The notes below the pieces were generated by a model that saw only the letters and a list, made by a program, of their open reading frames with translations, was not told the origin of the DNA and did no database searches. 64,000 nt of DNA, taken from contig WGCA01000016.1 in NCBI GenBank assembly GCA_015494065.1, positions 1 to 64,000 on the forward strand, given 5' to 3'. The DNA comes from Thermodesulfobacteriaceae bacterium. Lineage in GTDB: Bacteria; Desulfobacterota; Thermodesulfobacteria; Thermodesulfobacteriales; Thermodesulfatatoraceae. Shown piece after piece: positions 40,582 through 51,346 of this stretch; the stretch's first letter is position 1; each line of letters starts with the position of its first letter. The position numbers and the translations under genes are program-made.

Positions 40582-42128
40582 AGGCCCCATACGCCACCCT
40601 TACCGCAAAAAAACGGGCCCTGGTCACCGTGATCGTAATGGTGGGCGCCTTTATGGCCATCCTAGATACCACCATCGTGGATATAGTGGTCCCCAAGATG
40701 ATGGCCCCCCTGGCCACCGATCTTTATGGTATCCAATGGGTGATCACGGCCTACATGATGGCGGCGGCCGTGGGGCTCCTTTTGATCGCCTCCCTGGCCA
40801 GGGCCTACGGTTTCACCAAGATCTTCATCCTGGGCCTTGGTGTCTTTACCGCAGCCAGTGCCGCCTGCGGCGCGGCCACCTCCCTTTACGAAATGATCAC
40901 TTTCCGGGCCCTGCAGGGCCTGGGGGAGGCCTTTATCATGGGCTCAGCCCAGGCCATCCTCTACGCGGCCTATCCCCCCGAACGCCAGGGGCTGGCCATG
41001 GGGATCTTTGCCCTGGGGGTGAGTTTCGCCCCGGCCCTGGGTCCCACCGTCGGCGGTTTCCTAACGCAGCACTTTTCCTGGCGCTATGTTTTTTACATCA
41101 ATATCCCGGTGGGAATGATAAACTTGGTGGCCGCCCTTTCCTTCCTTCCGGAGCTTCTGCCGGGTTCAGGCCGCCTTTACTTTAATTTCCGAAGCTATTT
41201 TTTGATAAGTACCGCCACCGTCTCGCTGCTCATCCTACTCTCTAAAGGACAGCAGTATGGCTGGTTCCAGTCCACCTTCATCGGCACCCTGGCCTTTGTC
41301 TCCGCCATTTCTTTCGTCCTCTATCTCCTCTCCGAGATGTGGAGCCCGAGGCCGCTCATAGATTTCAGCATTTACCGGATACCGGAATTCGGGCTCACCA
41401 TGGGTTTTCATTTCTTCGTGCTCGGTTTTGCCATGTACCAGATTTTCTATCTCCTCCCCCTTTATTACGAACACTTAAAAGGCCTGCCCACTTTTGATAC
41501 CGGTCTTCACATGCTGGCCTTTGCCGGTTTTATAGGCCTTTTTTCCATCATCTCCGGGGCCTTGAGTGACCGGTTAGGGCCAGAAAAGATCCTGCTGGGG
41601 AGTTTTCTCATCCTCTGCTTTTCAAGCCTTTTCCTGTTGCCCAAGCTGGACTATTGGCGTCCGGCCAAAGAGGCCGCCCTCCTTACCATCCCTTACGGAA
41701 TCGCCCTGGGGATGTTCTTTGCCCCTTTGGCAGCTTTGGCCCTGAGAAAGCTTGGCGATAAAGCCGGACTGGGGGTGGCCCTTATGCATTACCAACGCTT
41801 CGTGGGTGGCTCTTTTGGCACTGCCCTGGCGACCAATACCCTGGAAAAGCGGTTGGCCTTCCACTTCCAAGAGATGACCGGGCTGGAAAATTACGTTTAC
41901 GTAAAGCATTATTTAAGTAAAGGGGCGCTGCTACTTGGAAAAATTTTTCCCAAAGGGGTGGCCCTGGCCAAGGCCAAAGCCCTGTTTTACCAGGTGGAGG
42001 GCCTTCTAGCCCTTTCTTTGGCCTTTAAGGACACCTTCCGCCACACTTTCTATTACGCTTTGATCGGCGGTGTCTTCCTTTTCGGTCTTTTCATCCACAA
42101 ATGGCGCACGAAAAGGGTTGAGCCGTGA
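40578..42128 (+). CDS. emrB: MFS drug efflux transporter, DHA2 (EmrB/QacA) type
   Basis: Inner-membrane proton antiporter of 516 residues with about 14 membrane helices. Seen: MVGAFMAILDTTIVDIVVPK, the DHA2 motif D1, in the first helix; WVITAYMMAAAVGLLLIASL; FRALQGLGEAFIMGSAQAIL; and FALGVSFAPALGPTVGGFL with motif C. The gene is coupled to emrA and tolC by 4-nt overlaps. Substrates of the family are hydrophobic drugs, uncouplers or fatty acids. None can be assigned here. Confidence 0.94.
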   Translation: MKAPYATLTAKKRALVTVIVMVGAFMAILDTTIVDIVVPKMMAPLATDLYGIQWVITAYMMAAAVGLLLIASLARAYGFTKIFILGLGVFTAASAACGAATSLYEMITFRALQGLGEAFIMGSAQAILYAAYPPERQGLAMGIFALGVSFAPALGPTVGGFLTQHFSWRYVFYINIPVGMINLVAALSFLPELLPGSGRLYFNFRSYFLISTATVSLLILLSKGQQYGWFQSTFIGTLAFVSAISFVLYLLSEMWSPRPLIDFSIYRIPEFGLTMGFHFFVLGFAMYQIFYLLPLYYEHLKGLPTFDTGLHMLAFAGFIGLFSIISGALSDRLGPEKILLGSFLILCFSSLFLLPKLDYWRPAKEAALLTIPYGIALGMFFAPLAALALRKLGDKAGLGVALMHYQRFVGGSFGTALATNTLEKRLAFHFQEMTGLENYVYVKHYLSKGALLLGKIFPKGVALAKAKALFYQVEGLLALSLAFKDTFRHTFYYALIGGVFLFGLFIHKWRTKRVEP

Positions 42129-43426
42129 AAAGGGCTCTCGTCCTCCTGTTGTTTGGCCTGGTTTACGCCTCTTCGGCGCTGGCGGGTGAGGTGTTAAGTC
42201 TTACGGATTGCCTGCGCCTGGCGCTCGAAAACTATCCCCGCCTTAAGAGGCTTGCAGCCCAGAGCCAGGCCCGGGAAGCCCTTAAGAAGGCGGCGGAAAA
42301 GGATCTGTTGCCCCGTCTCTCTTTCGGGTACCGGTACAGCCGGCTTCGGGACCGCCAAAAGATAGTAATCCTCGGCCACGACGTCCCCATCTCCTCTTAC
42401 GAAATGGTCGAAGCAGACCTTACCCTTGAGATCCCCGTCTTCTATGGTTTTTCGCTGCGGATAAAAAAGGCCCTGGCCGCCCTGCAAGCCGACGTGGCGC
42501 GGGTTGAGGAAGAAAGGGGCCGGCAGCAAATAGCCTTTGAAGTCAAAAAGGCCTATTACGGCTATCTCACCGCCAAACGGCGGGTAAAGGAGGCCCAGAA
42601 ATCTCTGATGAGGCTTAAGGAACACCTCAGAATGGCCCGGGCCTTTTATGCAAAAGGGCTGGTGGCCAAACATCAGGTACTGGCAAGCGAGGTGGCGGTG
42701 GCGGAAGCTGAACACCGACTGGTGCTGGCCCAAAACGCCTTAAAAATCGCCGGTTACCGCCTGAATTTTCTGCTTAACCGTGAACTTACGGCCCCTCTTT
42801 CCTTAAGGGACACCCTGGCCATATCTCCCCGAATAAAAGCGCTTGACGTTTACCTGGAAGAGGCCCTTTCCCAGCGCCCTGAGATGCAGGCCGCCCGGTT
42901 GGCCCTGGAGATGGCCCAGGAAAGAGTTCAGCTGGCCAAGGCCCGCTATTACCCTCAAATAGACCTGGTAGGGCTCTACCAGAAAAGGGGCACAGACCTT
43001 TTGGCCTCCCAGGACCCTTACTGGGACCGCGAAAACATCGTCTTTACCCTTAATTTCCGCCTGCTCCTCTGGGATTGGGGGCAGAGGGGAGACCAGGTGG
43101 CGGCGGCCCGGGCAGAGGCCCTGGCCCAGCAGGAGGCGGTAAGAGAACTGGAAAAAGAAATAGAACTGGAAGTGCGGCAGGCTTATCTTGACTTCTCCGC
43201 CGCTAAAAAACGCCTAAAACTGGCCCAAAAGGCCCTCCAGAGCGCCCAGGAAAATTTCCGGCTGGAAAAGGCCCGCTTTAAAGAAGGCCTGGCCCCTACC
43301 GCTGACGTCTTGGACGCCGAAGCCTTCCTGGCCGCCGCTGAAGCCCGTCACTTGGAGGCGTTGGCTGCCCTCAAGCTGGCCCAGGCCGCTCTCCTTCTGG
43401 CCGTGGGGGCCCCTCCTCTCCCTTAA
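42125..43426 (+). CDS. tolC: TolC-family outer membrane efflux protein
   Basis: Outer membrane channel, 433 residues. Seen: signal peptide (about 1-20, ending ALA), LSLTDCLRLALENYPRLKRL, long alternating helices with heptads (two OEP repeats, about 25-215 and 235-430), and the typical LDAEAFLAAAEARHLEALAA near the end. GTG start overlaps the emrB stop (GTGA). It completes the emrAB-tolC pump. Its end overlaps the convergent Sua5 gene by 56 nt, an unusually long overlap. Confidence 0.93.
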   Translation: MKRALVLLLFGLVYASSALAGEVLSLTDCLRLALENYPRLKRLAAQSQAREALKKAAEKDLLPRLSFGYRYSRLRDRQKIVILGHDVPISSYEMVEADLTLEIPVFYGFSLRIKKALAALQADVARVEEERGRQQIAFEVKKAYYGYLTAKRRVKEAQKSLMRLKEHLRMARAFYAKGLVAKHQVLASEVAVAEAEHRLVLAQNALKIAGYRLNFLLNRELTAPLSLRDTLAISPRIKALDVYLEEALSQRPEMQAARLALEMAQERVQLAKARYYPQIDLVGLYQKRGTDLLASQDPYWDRENIVFTLNFRLLLWDWGQRGDQVAAARAEALAQQEAVRELEKEIELEVRQAYLDFSAAKKRLKLAQKALQSAQENFRLEKARFKEGLAPTADVLDAEAFLAAAEARHLEALAALKLAQAALLLAVGAPPLP

Positions 43427-44039
43427 GCGTTTTGGCTATTTCTTTCCAGGGGATGGCCCCGGCCCTGAGAAGCCTGACCTCTTCTTGGGTGACCAGGACG
43501 ATGGTCGAAGGCGCTTTAGCCGCACAGTTTCCCCCTGCCAGGACCAAATCTACCTCCGGCAACATGGCAAGGACCTCGTTAGGCGTGGCGGCCGGGGGAT
43601 GTCCCGAGAGGTTGGCACTGGTCCCGGTGAGTGGTCGGCCGTATTTTTGGGCCAAAAACCGCGGCACCGGATGGGAAGTTAGCCTTACCGCTACCCTCCC
43701 CGTGCCGGCCGTAAGATAAAGGGGAAGTTTTTCCCGGGCCGGAAGCACCAGGGTTAAAGGTCCAGGCCAGAAACGGCGCATGAGCTTGCGCGCCAGCGGG
43801 GGTACCTCTTTTACCACCTGGAAGAGCTGGGCTTCGTCTCCCAGCAGGAGTAAAATTGGCTTTTCCTCCGGTCTTTTTTTGAGACGGTAAAGGCGTTTTA
43901 AGGCCTTTTCTTGCAAAGGATCCGCCGCCAGGCCGTAAAAGGTCTCCGTAGGGAGGGCCACCACGCCCCCTTCTGCAATCACCCGCAGGGCTTCCACCAC
44001 CGCGGCTTGAAAATCTTCTAACTTTATAACTTTCGCCAT
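43371..44039 (-). CDS. tsaC: L-threonylcarbamoyladenylate synthase (Sua5/YrdC family)
   Basis: Protein of 222 residues that makes threonylcarbamoyl-AMP for the t6A37 modification of tRNA. Seen: ALRVIAEGGVVALPTETFYG near residue 17, LYRLKKRPEEKPI, PGPLTLVLPAR, VRLTSHPVPRFLAQKYGRPL and GTSANLSGHPPA. The C-terminal Sua5 domain of the longer form is absent, so this is the short YrdC/TsaC type. The 3' end runs 56 nt into tolC. The other TsaBDE partners are not in the window. Confidence 0.95.
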   Translation of the reverse strand: MAKVIKLEDFQAAVVEALRVIAEGGVVALPTETFYGLAADPLQEKALKRLYRLKKRPEEKPILLLLGDEAQLFQVVKEVPPLARKLMRRFWPGPLTLVLPAREKLPLYLTAGTGRVAVRLTSHPVPRFLAQKYGRPLTGTSANLSGHPPAATPNEVLAMLPEVDLVLAGGNCAAKAPSTIVLVTQEEVRLLRAGAIPWKEIAKTLKGEEGPPRPEGERPGPA

Positions 44040-44099
44040 AATCCCTGAACTCGGTTAGAATATCTTACCAAAAAACCCGGCAGTGAAATTAAGCGGGCC

Positions 44100-46097
44100 A
44101 TGGAGAAAAGAGAAAAATTTAAACTGGTAAGCCCTTTTGCCCCTACCGGGGACCAACCCAAGGCCATTGCGACCCTGGTGGACTGGGTCAAGGGAGGGGT
44201 TAAACATATGGTCCTTAAGGGGGTTACCGGCTCCGGCAAAACCTTTACCATGGCCAACGTCATCGCCCGGCTAAACCGGCCCGCCCTCATCATCGCCCCC
44301 AACAAGACCCTGGCCGCCCAGCTTTACAATGAATTCAAAAAACTCTTTCCTTACAATGCGGTGGAATATTTCGTCTCTTACTACGACTATTATCAGCCCG
44401 AGGCCTATATTCCTGCCACGGACACCTACATCGAAAAAGACGCCTCTATCAACGAACTCATTGACCGCCTGCGGCATTCCGCTACCGCCGCGGTCCTTTC
44501 CCGGCGCGACGTGATCGTGGTGGCCAGTGTCTCCTGCATATACGGTCTCGGATCCCCTGAAGAATACGCCCGTATGCACCTTTATCTGCGTACCGGTGAG
44601 GAATACCCCCGGGACAGGATCATAAGGCGGCTGGTTACCATGCATTACGAACGCCGGAACTTTGAACTCACCCGGGGCACCTTCCGCGTCCGGGGCGACG
44701 TGATAGAGATCTTCCCGGCGCACGAAGAAAAACGGGCCATCCGCGTAGAACTCTTCGGGGACGAGATCGAAAGCATCAAGGTAATAGACCCTTTCCGGGG
44801 CAAGGTCCTGGGACGGCTTGAGGCGATAACCATTTTCCCGGGCACCCACTACGTGACCAGTGAAGACCGTCTGGCCCGGGCCATTGAAGAGATTAAAAAA
44901 GAGCTGGCCGAGCGGGTGGCCTGGTTCAAGGCCCAGGGCCGTCTCCTTGAAGCCGAGCGACTCCTCAAACGCACCCTCTTTGACCTGGAAATGTTAGAAG
45001 AGATGGGGTTCTGCCACGGGATCGAGAATTATAGCCGTTACCTGGACGGACGGGCCCCAGGAGAGCCCCCTTACACCCTGCTTGACTATTTCCCGGACGA
45101 TTTCCTCATCTTTATAGACGAAAGTCACATTACCATTCCTCAGCTCCAGGGGATGTACCGGGGGGACCGTTCCCGCAAGGAGATCCTGGTAGAATACGGT
45201 TTCCGTCTACCTTCGGCCCTTGATAACCGCCCCCTCACCTTCGAAGAATTTGAGGAAAGGGTGACGCAGGTCATTTACGTCTCCGCGACCCCGGGAGATT
45301 ACGAACTCGAAAAGGCCGGCCCCCACGTAGTGGAACAAATTATCAGGCCCACCGGCCTTATGGACCCTAAAATAGAGGTCCGCCCTGCCAAGACCCAGGT
45401 AGACGACCTCATCGGAGAAATACGTAAGCGGATCGCCCGCAAGGAAAGGGTACTCGTATGTACCCTTACCAAACGCATGGCTGAAGAGCTTACCGAATAT
45501 CTGAACGACTTGGGGATTAAAGCCCGGTATCTCCACTCGGACATCAAAACCCTGGAGCGGGCCAAGACCATCCGCGATTTAAGACGGGGAGTGTTTGACG
45601 TACTGGTGGGTATTAATCTTTTGCGTGAAGGACTTGATATCCCGGAAGTCTCTCTGGTGGCCATCCTTGACGCGGACAAAGAAGGCTTTTTGCGCTCGGA
45701 ACGTTCCCTGATCCAGATCGCCGGCCGGGCGGCCCGTAACGTCAACGGTACGGTCATACTTTACGCCGACCATGTAACGGAGTCCATGCGCCGGGCCATT
45801 GAAGAGACCAACCGCCGCCGCCGGCTCCAGGAAGAATACAACCGTAGGCACGGGATCAGCCCCCAAACCATTAAAAAAGGGCTTGAAGACGCGCTGGCTC
45901 AGTTTTATGAGGCAGACTACGTGGACCTTGAAAAGATCGCCGAGGTGGAAGTCGACGATATCGAAAAGCTTCGCAAACTCATCCGCCAAACCGAAAAAGA
46001 AATGCGCAAGGCTGCCAAAAACCTCGAGTTCGAAAAGGCCGCCGCCCTGCGAGACAAGCTCTTCTCTTTAAGGCAACAACTCCTCAAAGCCGCCTAA
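44100..46097 (+). CDS. uvrB: Excinuclease ABC subunit B
   Basis: Nucleotide excision repair helicase, 665 residues. Seen: Walker [18 protein letters not shown] near residue 40, the beta-hairpin [20 protein letters not shown] near residue 95, [57 protein letters not shown], and a C-terminal UVR domain with [20 protein letters not shown] for UvrC contact. Full length. Starts 60 nt after the divergent Sua5 gene. Confidence 0.98.
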   Translation: MEKREKFKLVSPFAPTGDQPKAIATLVDWVKGGVKHMVLKGVTGSGKTFTMANVIARLNRPALIIAPNKTLAAQLYNEFKKLFPYNAVEYFVSYYDYYQPEAYIPATDTYIEKDASINELIDRLRHSATAAVLSRRDVIVVASVSCIYGLGSPEEYARMHLYLRTGEEYPRDRIIRRLVTMHYERRNFELTRGTFRVRGDVIEIFPAHEEKRAIRVELFGDEIESIKVIDPFRGKVLGRLEAITIFPGTHYVTSEDRLARAIEEIKKELAERVAWFKAQGRLLEAERLLKRTLFDLEMLEEMGFCHGIENYSRYLDGRAPGEPPYTLLDYFPDDFLIFIDESHITIPQLQGMYRGDRSRKEILVEYGFRLPSALDNRPLTFEEFEERVTQVIYVSATPGDYELEKAGPHVVEQIIRPTGLMDPKIEVRPAKTQVDDLIGEIRKRIARKERVLVCTLTKRMAEELTEYLNDLGIKARYLHSDIKTLERAKTIRDLRRGVFDVLVGINLLREGLDIPEVSLVAILDADKEGFLRSERSLIQIAGRAARNVNGTVILYADHVTESMRRAIEETNRRRRLQEEYNRRHGISPQTIKKGLEDALAQFYEADYVDLEKIAEVEVDDIEKLRKLIRQTEKEMRKAAKNLEFEKAAALRDKLFSLRQQLLKAA

Positions 46098-46200
46098 ATT
46101 TTTCCTTTGGCTTTAAATTTTTCCGTGTTATCCTTGGCTAGAGGGGGTGCCAGAAAGTTTCTAGGTTCCCACCTAAGAAAATTTTTAAGGAGTTTGTTTT

Positions 46201-46665
46201 ATGCGTAAAGTAAAGCTTGGAGACGTAGTAAGTATCCACTGTGTTGGTCGCTTGGAAAACGGCGAGGTCTTTGAAAGCACCGAAGGCGGGCCGCCTTTTC
46301 AGTTTCAGGTTGGCTCTCCGGAGATCATCCCCGGGCTTTCCGAAGCGGTGATCGGCATGGCTGAAGGAGAAGAAAAGGAAGTCACCCTTACCCCGGACAA
46401 GGCCTTTGGGGAAAGGGACGAAAGGCTGGTAAAAGTGGTGCCGCGGGAAGCCCTAAGCCTTGATACCGAACCCCAGGTAGGCATGATGCTGAACCTGGTC
46501 TTTAACACCGAACAGGGTGAGGTGACCCTGCCGGCCACCATCACCAACCTGGACGAGGAGAACATCACCCTAGACCTCAACCCGCCTCTGGCCGGGCAAA
46601 ACGTCACCTTTTATATCAAAGTGGTAGAAATCCAGAACGGAGAATCCCCTATTATCCAACCCTAA
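46201..46665 (+). CDS. FKBP-type peptidyl-prolyl isomerase, SlyD/SlpA-like
   Basis: Cytosolic folding helper of 154 residues. Seen: GDVVSIHCVGRLENGEVFES, the FKBP fold with IPGLSEAVIGMAEGEEKEVT and PDKAFGERDERLVKVV, then the inserted IF domain (about 75-125) typical of SlyD/SlpA, and NPPLAGQNVTFYIKVVEI at the end. A histidine-rich metal tail like that of Escherichia coli SlyD is absent. A ribosome site AAGGAG precedes the ATG. Convergent 4-nt overlap with the MAT gene. Confidence 0.93.
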   Translation: MRKVKLGDVVSIHCVGRLENGEVFESTEGGPPFQFQVGSPEIIPGLSEAVIGMAEGEEKEVTLTPDKAFGERDERLVKVVPREALSLDTEPQVGMMLNLVFNTEQGEVTLPATITNLDEENITLDLNPPLAGQNVTFYIKVVEIQNGESPIIQP

Positions 46666-47850
46666 CAGCAGGGCCAGACGCCGGAGACGATCTTTTCGTA
46701 GTAAGAAGGGATCGTCTCCAGTTCCTCCCTCACCAGCTCCTTGGCCCGGGAAGAGACGTGGGAAAAGTCTCCTTCGACCCTGAGCTTTAAGAGAACCGTC
46801 TGCGGCTCGTTGATAGGGCTTCCAATACGGCTTACCAGGAACACGTAAGCCTCTTTAAGCTCTTCGATTTCAGAAACCAGCTTTTCCGCCGTCTGTTGGG
46901 CAAAGAAATTATAGATCTTGCCCACGTGGCTTACGGGGTTTTTACCACAGGCAGCCTCAAGACTCATGGGACGCAAAGGGGTTATCAAACTGTTTACTCG
47001 GTTCCCCCGTCCCACTTCGCCGTCGTCCCCGGCCTCAGCGGAAGTCCCGGTAACGGTGAGATAAACGTCTCCCTTTTCGGGGTCGTCGGCGGCGTTAAGG
47101 GCAATTTCAAGCCCGGGATAGGCGCGGGAAAAAACGGGCTTTCAAAAGGTTTATCAACCTTTCTTTGGTCTCCCAATATGCGCCAGGGTCGCTTACGTAT
47201 TTGCCAACCATAGCGCAGGCCACTGTCAGACGAAACCGGTCTCCTTCCCTCACCCCCATGACTTTTATATCCTGGCCCACGGCCGGGTGCTCGGCGTGAA
47301 ACGAAGGGGCATTTAAGTAATTTTCCGCCTCTTTCACCAGTTTTTCCAGGGGAGATAAGGGGGCATAGCCCACCCCTACGGAGGTGTCGTTGGCCAAGGG
47401 AACACCTTTTTGCTGGGCCTTTAGGAAAAGCTCTACCAGTTCCGGAGAGCCCGGGCGCACGCATACCTTAAGCCTTACGTGTTTTTCCGGATTGAGGGCG
47501 TGAAAATGCGCCTGAAACCAGCGGTAGGCCGCCTCCCTGGCCAGGTCTTCCACCGGCACCACCACCCCGCGGAATTCCGTGGTGGCCCGCCCGACCAGAA
47601 AGACCTCAAAGGGTTCCAGGACCCTCCCTCCCCCAAAGGCCGGTTCCGTACGGCCGGCAAAAAGAAGACCCTTGTCCACGTTATGGTGCAGGATAAAACC
47701 AAAACGTTCAAGATAGAAACGACAAAGGGCCCGGGAAAATTCCTCCGCTAGGGCGTCGCAGATGGTATCAGGGTGCCCCAACCCCTTCCTTTCTACGATT
47801 TCCAAAGGAAGAAGATGAACAGGAGGCCCTATAAGCGGTGTTACTATCAT
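46662..47850 (-). pseudogene. mat: Archaeal-type methionine adenosyltransferase, interrupted by a 1-nt frameshift
   Basis: Enzyme that makes S-adenosylmethionine from ATP and methionine, of the archaeal family, not bacterial MetK. The N-terminal part (start ATG 47850, coupled to valS as ATGA) has LPLEIVERKGLGHPDTICDA, GGGRVLEPFEVFLVGRATTE, VPLANDTSVGVGYAPLSPLE and VMGVREGDRFRLTVACAMV. It then hits a TGA at 47107-47109. The rest of the family sequence goes on in the next frame: [60 protein letters not shown] and VSRIGSPINEPQTVLLKL, ending at 46662. Removing one base in the A6 run at 47129-47134 restores one frame of about 395 codons, a normal length. This may be a sequencing error, a real mutation or a +1 frameshift site. 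Apart from the shift the gene looks well conserved. Confidence 0.88.
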
Positions 47851-50495
47851 GTTCCGGTCCCCACTTCCTCCAAGCGTTTGATGTTTTCCCGAATGCGCTG
47901 GAGCTTTTCTTCAAGCTCACGGGCCCGGGTCTTTTCCTTTTCCACCACCTCCGGTGGGGCCTTTTTAAGAAAGTTTTCGTTTTCCAGGCGCCCTTTGACC
48001 CGGGAAAGCTCCTTGAGCACCTTTTCTTCGTCCTTCTTGAGTTTTTTAAGCTCTGAGGCCACGTCAACCAGACCTTCTAGGGGCACAAAAACCTCGGCGT
48101 CTGTGAGCACCGCCGAGGCAGCCCCCTTGGGGCGTAAACCACCCAGCTGAAACTCAAGGGTTTTAAGGCGGGCCAGTTGTTTTATCACCGGGCTGAATTC
48201 CTGGAAAAGCGCAAGTTTTTCCTCTTTTTCCGCCCGCACGATCGCCTTTATTTCCTGCGTAGGGTGGAGGTTATAATCCGCCCGGATGGCCCTTATGGCC
48301 ACGATAAGCTCTCTGACCTTGTTAAGCTCCGCTTCCACCCCTTCGTCAATGAAGGCGCGCTGGGGCCTGGGATAAGGGGCCACGATCAGGGCCTCTCCTT
48401 CATGAGGGATAGCCTGCCAGATTTCCTCGGTCACAAAGGGCATGAAGGGGTGAAGCAACCTCAGGCTCTTCTCTAAGACCTCAACCAGCACGTTTTGAGC
48501 AAGCCTTTTGGCCTCACCCCCCTGAGCCAGGAACCGTTTAGACATCTCCACGTACCAATCACAAAACTCATGCCAGAAGAAATGGTAAATCCCGAGGGCC
48601 GCCTGGTCGAATTCGTATTCGTCAAGGGACCTTCTGACACGCTCGATGGTCTTTTGTAACCGGGAAAGGATCCAGCGACTCTCTTTGGGGAGGGTCGCCT
48701 GGGACAGATCGACCTTTTCGTACCCGTCAAGATTAAGGAGCACGAAACGGGCCGCGTTCCAGATCTTGTTCACGAAATGGCGGTAACCTTCAATCCGGGA
48801 CTCGGCCAGCTTTATATCGCGGCCCTGGGCCGCAAGCGCCGCCAGGGTGAAACGGAAGGCGTCGGTACCGTATTTTTCGATCATGACCAGGGGATCGATG
48901 ACGTTTCCCCGGCTTTTACTCATCTTCTGGCCTTTTTCGTCCCGTACCAGGGCGTGGATATAGACGTCTTTAAAAGGGACCGCCCCCATGAAGTGGAGCC
49001 CCATCATCAACATCCGGGCCACCCAGAAAAAGAGGATGTCAAAGCTCGTCACCAGGAGAGAGGTGGGGTAATAAAGCCTGAGTTCCGGGGTATCCTCTGG
49101 CCAGCCCAGGGTAGAAAAGGGCCAGAGGGCGGAGGAAAACCAGGTATCCAGGACGTCTTCTTCCTGAACGATGTTTTCTGAACCGCAGTGGGTACAGGCC
49201 TTCGGGTCTTCCCGGGAGACGGTAATCTCGCCACAATCCTTACAGGTCCAGGCGGGCAGCCTATGCCCCCACCAGATTTGGCGCGAAATACACCAGTCCC
49301 TGATATTTCTCATCCAATCGAAATAGAGGTTTTTCCAGTTTTCCGGCACCAGCCGGGTAAAACCCCTCTCCACCGCGGCGATGGCCGGGGTGGCCAGGGG
49401 CTTCATCTTTACGAACCATTGTTTAGAAAGGAGGGGCTCGACCACGTCACCACAGCGGTAACACTTACCAAGCACCACCTCGTAGTCTTCAATCTTTTCC
49501 AGAAGACCCTGGGCCTTTAAGTCCTCCACTACCTTCTTTCGGGCCTCAAAGCGCTCAAGCCCCGCGTAGGGACCGGCCTCCTCGGTCAGGCGGCCGTCCT
49601 CGTCCATGATCTTCACGAAGGGAAGCCCGTGGCGCCGGGCGATTTCAAAATCGTTAAAATCATGGGCCGGGGTCACCTTGACCGCCCCGGTACCGAATTC
49701 CGGGTCAACCTCCCGGTCCGCTATGATGGGGATCTCCCGGCCGATGAGGGGAAGCTTCACCTTTTTGCCCACCAGGTGCCTATAACGTTCGTCTTCCGGG
49801 TTCACCGCCACCGCGGTGTCTCCCAGCATGGTCTCCGGCCGGGTGGTGGCCACCACGATATAGCCTTCTTCGTCAAGTAAGGGGTAACGGATGTACCAGA
49901 GATGGCCGGGAACTGGTTCGTGTTCGACTTCGATATCAGCCAGAGCGGTGTGACAGCGGGGACACCAGTTGATAATGTAATCTCCCCGGTAAATAAGGCC
50001 TTCTTCCCAGAGGCGGACGAAGACTTCCCGTACCGCCCGGGAAAGCCCTTCGTCCATGGTAAAACGGAGCCTCGTCCAATCACAGGAGCAGCCCAGGCGT
50101 TTGAGCTGCTCAATGATGGCCCCGCCGTATTCTTCCTTCCATTGCCAGACGCGCTTGAGAAATTCTTCCCGCCCTAGGTCGTGCCGGCTGAGCCCTTCCC
50201 TGGCCAAGGCCCTCTCCACCACGTTTTGGGTGGCGATACCGGCGTGATCCGTCCCCGGGACCCAGAGGGTGTCGTAGCCGTCCATCCGTTTGTAGCGGGC
50301 CATGATGTCCTGCAAGGTGACATTTAAGGCGTGTCCTACGTGGAGTTTTCCCGTGACGTTAGGAGGGGGGATGACCATGGAAAAGTGGGGACGATCTTTG
50401 GCAAGTTTGGCCTGGAAATAGCCCTTCTCTTCCCAAAAGCGGTACCACTTTTCTTCCACGCCGCGAAAATCGTAGGCCTTGGGCAGCTCCTTCAC
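47847..50495 (-). CDS. valS: Valine--tRNA ligase
   Basis: Class I aminoacyl-tRNA synthetase of 882 residues. Seen: HIGH-type motif [20 protein letters not shown] near residue 44, the editing domain (about 190-350) with [44 protein letters not shown]-type motif [16 protein letters not shown] near residue 525, and a C-terminal coiled coil (about 810-880). GTG 50495 is the start, with AAGGAGG 6 nt upstream. The stop overlaps the MAT start, so the two are coupled. Shares a strand with prepilin peptidase upstream. Confidence 0.98.
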   Translation of the reverse strand: MKELPKAYDFRGVEEKWYRFWEEKGYFQAKLAKDRPHFSMVIPPPNVTGKLHVGHALNVTLQDIMARYKRMDGYDTLWVPGTDHAGIATQNVVERALAREGLSRHDLGREEFLKRVWQWKEEYGGAIIEQLKRLGCSCDWTRLRFTMDEGLSRAVREVFVRLWEEGLIYRGDYIINWCPRCHTALADIEVEHEPVPGHLWYIRYPLLDEEGYIVVATTRPETMLGDTAVAVNPEDERYRHLVGKKVKLPLIGREIPIIADREVDPEFGTGAVKVTPAHDFNDFEIARRHGLPFVKIMDEDGRLTEEAGPYAGLERFEARKKVVEDLKAQGLLEKIEDYEVVLGKCYRCGDVVEPLLSKQWFVKMKPLATPAIAAVERGFTRLVPENWKNLYFDWMRNIRDWCISRQIWWGHRLPAWTCKDCGEITVSREDPKACTHCGSENIVQEEDVLDTWFSSALWPFSTLGWPEDTPELRLYYPTSLLVTSFDILFFWVARMLMMGLHFMGAVPFKDVYIHALVRDEKGQKMSKSRGNVIDPLVMIEKYGTDAFRFTLAALAAQGRDIKLAESRIEGYRHFVNKIWNAARFVLLNLDGYEKVDLSQATLPKESRWILSRLQKTIERVRRSLDEYEFDQAALGIYHFFWHEFCDWYVEMSKRFLAQGGEAKRLAQNVLVEVLEKSLRLLHPFMPFVTEEIWQAIPHEGEALIVAPYPRPQRAFIDEGVEAELNKVRELIVAIRAIRADYNLHPTQEIKAIVRAEKEEKLALFQEFSPVIKQLARLKTLEFQLGGLRPKGAASAVLTDAEVFVPLEGLVDVASELKKLKKDEEKVLKELSRVKGRLENENFLKKAPPEVVEKEKTRARELEEKLQRIRENIKRLEEVGTGT

Positions 50496-50572
50496 GCAGA
50501 CCTCCTTAGCTTCTCAAGAAGTATCCTAAAGTTTATAACCGCAATTTGAGACCTAGACCAGTTTGCCAAAGG

Positions 50573-51346
50573 TTAGAAAGGAAATAAAGAGGCCCAAAAA
50601 TTCGGGGGAAGGAGGAGATAAACCAGGGCCCCCAGGGAGAGAAAGGGACCAAAGGGGATAGCAAAGGTCCGTTTATCCTTGATTTTATAAAACAAAGTAA
50701 AGGCGATCCCCACTACCGAACCGGTAAGCGAGGCCAGCAGAAGGACCGGCACCAGGCTTTTCAGCCCTAAAAAGGCCCCGATCAGGGCCAGGAGTTTGAG
50801 GTCCCCTCCTCCGAGCCCTTCCCTCTTGGCCAGGAAATAATAAAACTCCGCCACCAAATAAAGCCCGCCTGCCCCGCAAAGGGCCCCCAGGAGCGAAGTG
50901 AGGGGCGTCACCAGCGGGTTAAACGCCGAAAAAGCAAGCCCCACCAAAATGCCAGGAAGGCTAATCTCGTCCGGGATGATTTGGTAATCAAGGTCGATGA
51001 GGCTCGCCACCAGCAAGGCCGCCCCGAAGGCCAGAAAACCCAAATAGGCCGGAGTAAAGCCAAAGCGCAGAAAGAGGAGGGCCGATAAAAGACCCGAACC
51101 CAATTCCACCAGGGGATAGCGGAAAGAAATGGGGCTGCCGCAAGCCCGACAACGGGCCCGTAAAAACAGGTAGCTCAAAAGGGGGATATTGTCGTACCAG
51201 CGGATGGGGTTCCCGCAATGAGGACAGTGGGAGCCTGGGCTTACTATCGATTCTCCCCGGGGGAGCCGGTAGGCGCAGACGTTTAAAAAACTGCCCAGAA
51301 CGGTACCCCAAAGAAAAGCCGCTAATAAAGCCAACTTGTCTACCAT
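50573..51346 (-). CDS. pilD: Prepilin peptidase (type IV leader peptidase)
   Basis: Membrane aspartyl protease and N-methylase of 257 residues that processes type IV pilins and type II secretion pseudopilins. Seen: FLNVCAYRLPRGESIVSP, zinc CxxC pairs HCPHCGNPIRWYDNIPLLSY and RCRACGSPISFRYPLVEL in the N-terminal methylase part, and catalytic aspartates in LIDLDYQIIPDEISLP and GGGDLKLLALIGAFLG. About eight membrane helices. It starts immediately after the stop of the PilZ gene, so the two are probably expressed together. Confidence 0.95.
   Translation of the reverse strand: MVDKLALLAAFLWGTVLGSFLNVCAYRLPRGESIVSPGSHCPHCGNPIRWYDNIPLLSYLFLRARCRACGSPISFRYPLVELGSGLLSALLFLRFGFTPAYLGFLAFGAALLVASLIDLDYQIIPDEISLPGILVGLAFSAFNPLVTPLTSLLGALCGAGGLYLVAEFYYFLAKREGLGGGDLKLLALIGAFLGLKSLVPVLLLASLTGSVVGIAFTLFYKIKDKRTFAIPFGPFLSLGALVYLLLPPNFWASLFPF

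Noticed and set aside
46994-47464. 156-codon minus-strand frame across the MAT break
   Set aside because: It is the third, non-coding frame; the family sequence runs in the two other frames.
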